DNA from: an uncultured Bacteroides sp.
Lineage (GTDB): Bacteria > Bacteroidota > Bacteroidia > Bacteroidales > Bacteroidaceae
Direction of reading: 5' to 3'
DNA length: 8,885 bases
Assembly (NCBI GenBank): GCA_900766195.1
Contig: CAAFUN010000110.1
Coordinates: 1-8,885, forward strand
In this document: positions 7,010 to 8,885 of the stretch, in pieces
Numbering within the stretch: the first letter of the stretch is position 1
Layout of the letters: each line of letters opens with the position of its first letter
Notes under the pieces: generated by a model
What the model saw: only the letters and a program-made list of their open reading frames with translations
Database searches by the model: none
Told to the model about the DNA's origin: nothing
Position numbers and translations under genes: made by a program

Positions 7010-8885
7010 TTAGATTGAGATTATAGGATGATAAAACATAAAGCGCGTTCCATGCTTATACTCTCTATCAATCCATATTTCTCCACCCATGTGATGTATA
7101 ATTAAGCGGCAGATAGGTAATCCTAATCCTGTACCTTGTTTGAAGCTATCCAATTTAACAAAACGTTCAAAGACTTTTTCGTGTAACTCTTCCGGTATGC
7201 CGCAACCTGTATCTGTTACAGCAAACAACAGTTGATGGTTTTGTTCGTCTTTGATAATGCTTAATGTTATTGTACCATTCTCTGGAGTAAATTTTAATGC
7301 ATTGTTGAGCAGATTTGTTATTATTTGCTGTAGTCTTAAAGGATCAGTATACAATTTATATTCATTAGCAAAAGGCTTAAAGATCAATTTTGTCTGTGAT
7401 TTTTTATAATGATCTGTCAATCTGATAATATTTCTGCAATGTCCCACTATCTCACACCATTCGTATTTGAAATTCATTTTACCTGCTTCTATTTGCGAAA
7501 TGTCTAAAATATCATTAATCAATTGAAGCAGTAGGTTTGCGTTGGTTTCAATTATTTCAGTATATTCCTTTTGCTCTTCAGTGACATTTACTGTGCCTAC
7601 TAGTAAACTTGAGAATCCAACAATGGCATTCAGAGGTGTGCGTACTTCATGACTCATATTTGATATAAAGGCACTCTTCATCTTATTTGCTTCTTCTGCA
7701 TGATCCTTAGCTAAACGCAATTCTATTTCAGATGTTTCTAATCGTGATTTTTCTAATCTTAATACATCACTTGAAGCCTGTAGGCGTTTGCTTAGTGCAC
7801 GAGCATTATAATAAAAGTATAATGAAACCAGTAATCCTATAAACAAAGACATGCAAATGGCTATTGCTATTCCAACTTCATAACGATAATTCTCCAGGAA
7901 AGTGAGTTGACGGTTGACTAAGTCTGCATACTTGGGCAACATTTTTGTGTTAAAACCTAATTCTTTAACCTTTTGCACGTCAAATTGATAGTGATTAGGT
8001 CTTATGATAAATTCTGCTTTGCTTGCTCCTTTATATAGTATTTGATAAGCTTTCTCGCCCAATAATTTTCCTGTTCCTCCATATTTAGGAATATATCCTC
8101 CTATAGCCCAGCTACCTATGGAGCTTCCTGTAAGACTAAATACTGGGATTTTTTTATTGGCTTGTTTGAATACAAATTCGGAATTACTGATATAAAGATC
8201 GTCATCTTTATCAATTTTCCAAGTACCTAATAATGCAACAGTGTTGAGTGGTAAATGCTTATACATATTACTTGCTTCATCAATATTCATTACCTGGCCA
8301 TCAATATATATTAAATTATACTTTCTATTATTTTTTAATTCTTCTTTTATGTAGTATTTTTGTGAGAGGCCGTTGTATGTATTGTCTGAAATAAATGCCA
8401 GATTGTGTATATTAGGATAGAATTTGTTGATGAGTTCTATATCTTTGTTGATATCATATTTATATGCAATAGCACATTTTACGTTTGGTAACTGCTTCAT
8501 TTCTTCCAAAAGATTACGGCTAGTTGGATGATAATGAGATAAGGATTCTTCTTCTGTAGGTAGGTTGATTCCATAAACATTACTCATTGTAGCCAATACC
8601 GGTATGGTATGCTGTATCTTTTTAGATAAGGATAAGTAGCAGCTCCATGTTTCGCCTCCTAACAATACAATAAGATCTGCGTCAGAATGCTTATTTAAAA
8701 TACTTTTAGTCTTTTTTTCCCATGATAAAGCTTGAGAAAAGCTAGCTGTATTTATTGTTTCTACAATAATGACTCCTTTTCCTCCATTGTTATTGAATTC
8801 ATTATTAAAGTTGACTATGTTTTCACTTATGTATTTTGTTTCTGAAGAGTAAGAACATATAAATAATATTTTTTTAGGGACATCT
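7010..8885 (-). CDS. Sensor histidine kinase with periplasmic-binding-like sensor (5' partial)
   Basis: The leftward frame is open from the window edge (first whole codon at 8884-8882) to the TAA at 7010, giving 624 visible residues; the true start and any signal peptide or first membrane segment lie to the right. The TTG at 8665 is an internal codon, not a credible start. Visible residues 1 to about 335 look like a type I periplasmic-binding fold akin to the ABC substrate-binding family PF04392. It opens Lys-Lys-Ile-Leu-Phe-Ile-Cys-Ser-Tyr and later has Ala-Ile-Gly-Gly-Tyr and a Leu-Pro-Lys-Tyr-Ala end. A membrane segment follows (about 337-359), then a coiled-coil linker, HisKA with acceptor His412 (codon 7651-7649), and the ATPase domain: N-box Asn524 and Asn528, Asp-Thr-Gly-Cys-Gly-Ile 558-563, Gly-Thr-Gly-Leu-Gly-Leu 584-589. 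It ends without a receiver domain. The ligand is unknown. The gene converges on the sensor-less kinase. Confidence 0.9.
   Translation of the reverse strand, partial: DVPKKILFICSYSSETKYISENIVNFNNEFNNNGGKGVIIVETINTASFSQALSWEKKTKSILNKHSDADLIVLLGGETWSCYLSLSKKIQHTIPVLATMSNVYGINLPTEEESLSHYHPTSRNLLEEMKQLPNVKCAIAYKYDINKDIELINKFYPNIHNLAFISDNTYNGLSQKYYIKEELKNNRKYNLIYIDGQVMNIDEASNMYKHLPLNTVALLGTWKIDKDDDLYISNSEFVFKQANKKIPVFSLTGSSIGSWAIGGYIPKYGGTGKLLGEKAYQILYKGASKAEFIIRPNHYQFDVQKVKELGFNTKMLPKYADLVNRQLTFLENYRYEVGIAIAICMSLFIGLLVSLYFYYNARALSKRLQASSDVLRLEKSRLETSEIELRLAKDHAEEANKMKSAFISNMSHEVRTPLNAIVGFSSLLVGTVNVTEEQKEYTEIIETNANLLLQLINDILDISQIEAGKMNFKYEWCEIVGHCRNIIRLTDHYKKSQTKLIFKPFANEYKLYTDPLRLQQIITNLLNNALKFTPENGTITLSIIKDEQNHQLLFAVTDTGCGIPEELHEKVFERFVKLDSFKQGTGLGLPICRLIIHHMGGEIWIDREYKHGTRFMFYHPIISI

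Noticed and set aside
8663..8665. TTG as start of the right-hand kinase gene
   Set aside because: The frame continues upstream without a stop to the window edge and the extra 73 residues look like the first part of the binding-protein fold.

Overview
The window looks like chromosomal DNA from a Bacteroidales bacterium, probably Bacteroides or a close relative. The reasons are a moderately AT-rich composition, starts without Shine-Dalgarno sequences, promoter -7 boxes of the TAnnTTTG type characteristic of the phylum, a lipoprotein with an acidic stretch straight after its lipidated cysteine, and histidine kinases with H-boxes typical of the group. No mobile element, tRNA, rRNA or CRISPR array is visible.

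Layout, left to right. A small lipoprotein gene (66-485, +) ends in a strong intrinsic terminator (508-547). Next is a leftward two-gene operon, read from about 2950 down to 578. It encodes an iron-sulfur 23S rRNA m5U methyltransferase (RlmD type) and, 5 bases later, an RluA-family pseudouridine synthase. Across a short divergent promoter region lies ppdK (3135-5861, +), a complete pyruvate, phosphate dikinase with its catalytic His and Cys in place. A long hairpin follows it.

The right third holds two convergent membrane histidine kinases. One (6013-6900, +) is short, with a single membrane anchor and no sensor domain. The other (7010 to beyond 8885, -) has a periplasmic-binding-protein-like sensor, one visible membrane segment and a kinase core. 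Its reading frame stays open to the right edge, so its true start lies outside the window. No response regulator is encoded here.

The first two gene groups are housekeeping: rRNA modification, and pyruvate/PEP interconversion in central carbon metabolism. The kinases form a signalling locus whose signal and partner cannot be read from the sequence. I found no convincing new multi-gene system. The points most worth a second look are the sensor-less kinase facing a sensor-bearing one, the probable GTG start of rlmD, and the surface-export-like motif of the lipoprotein.
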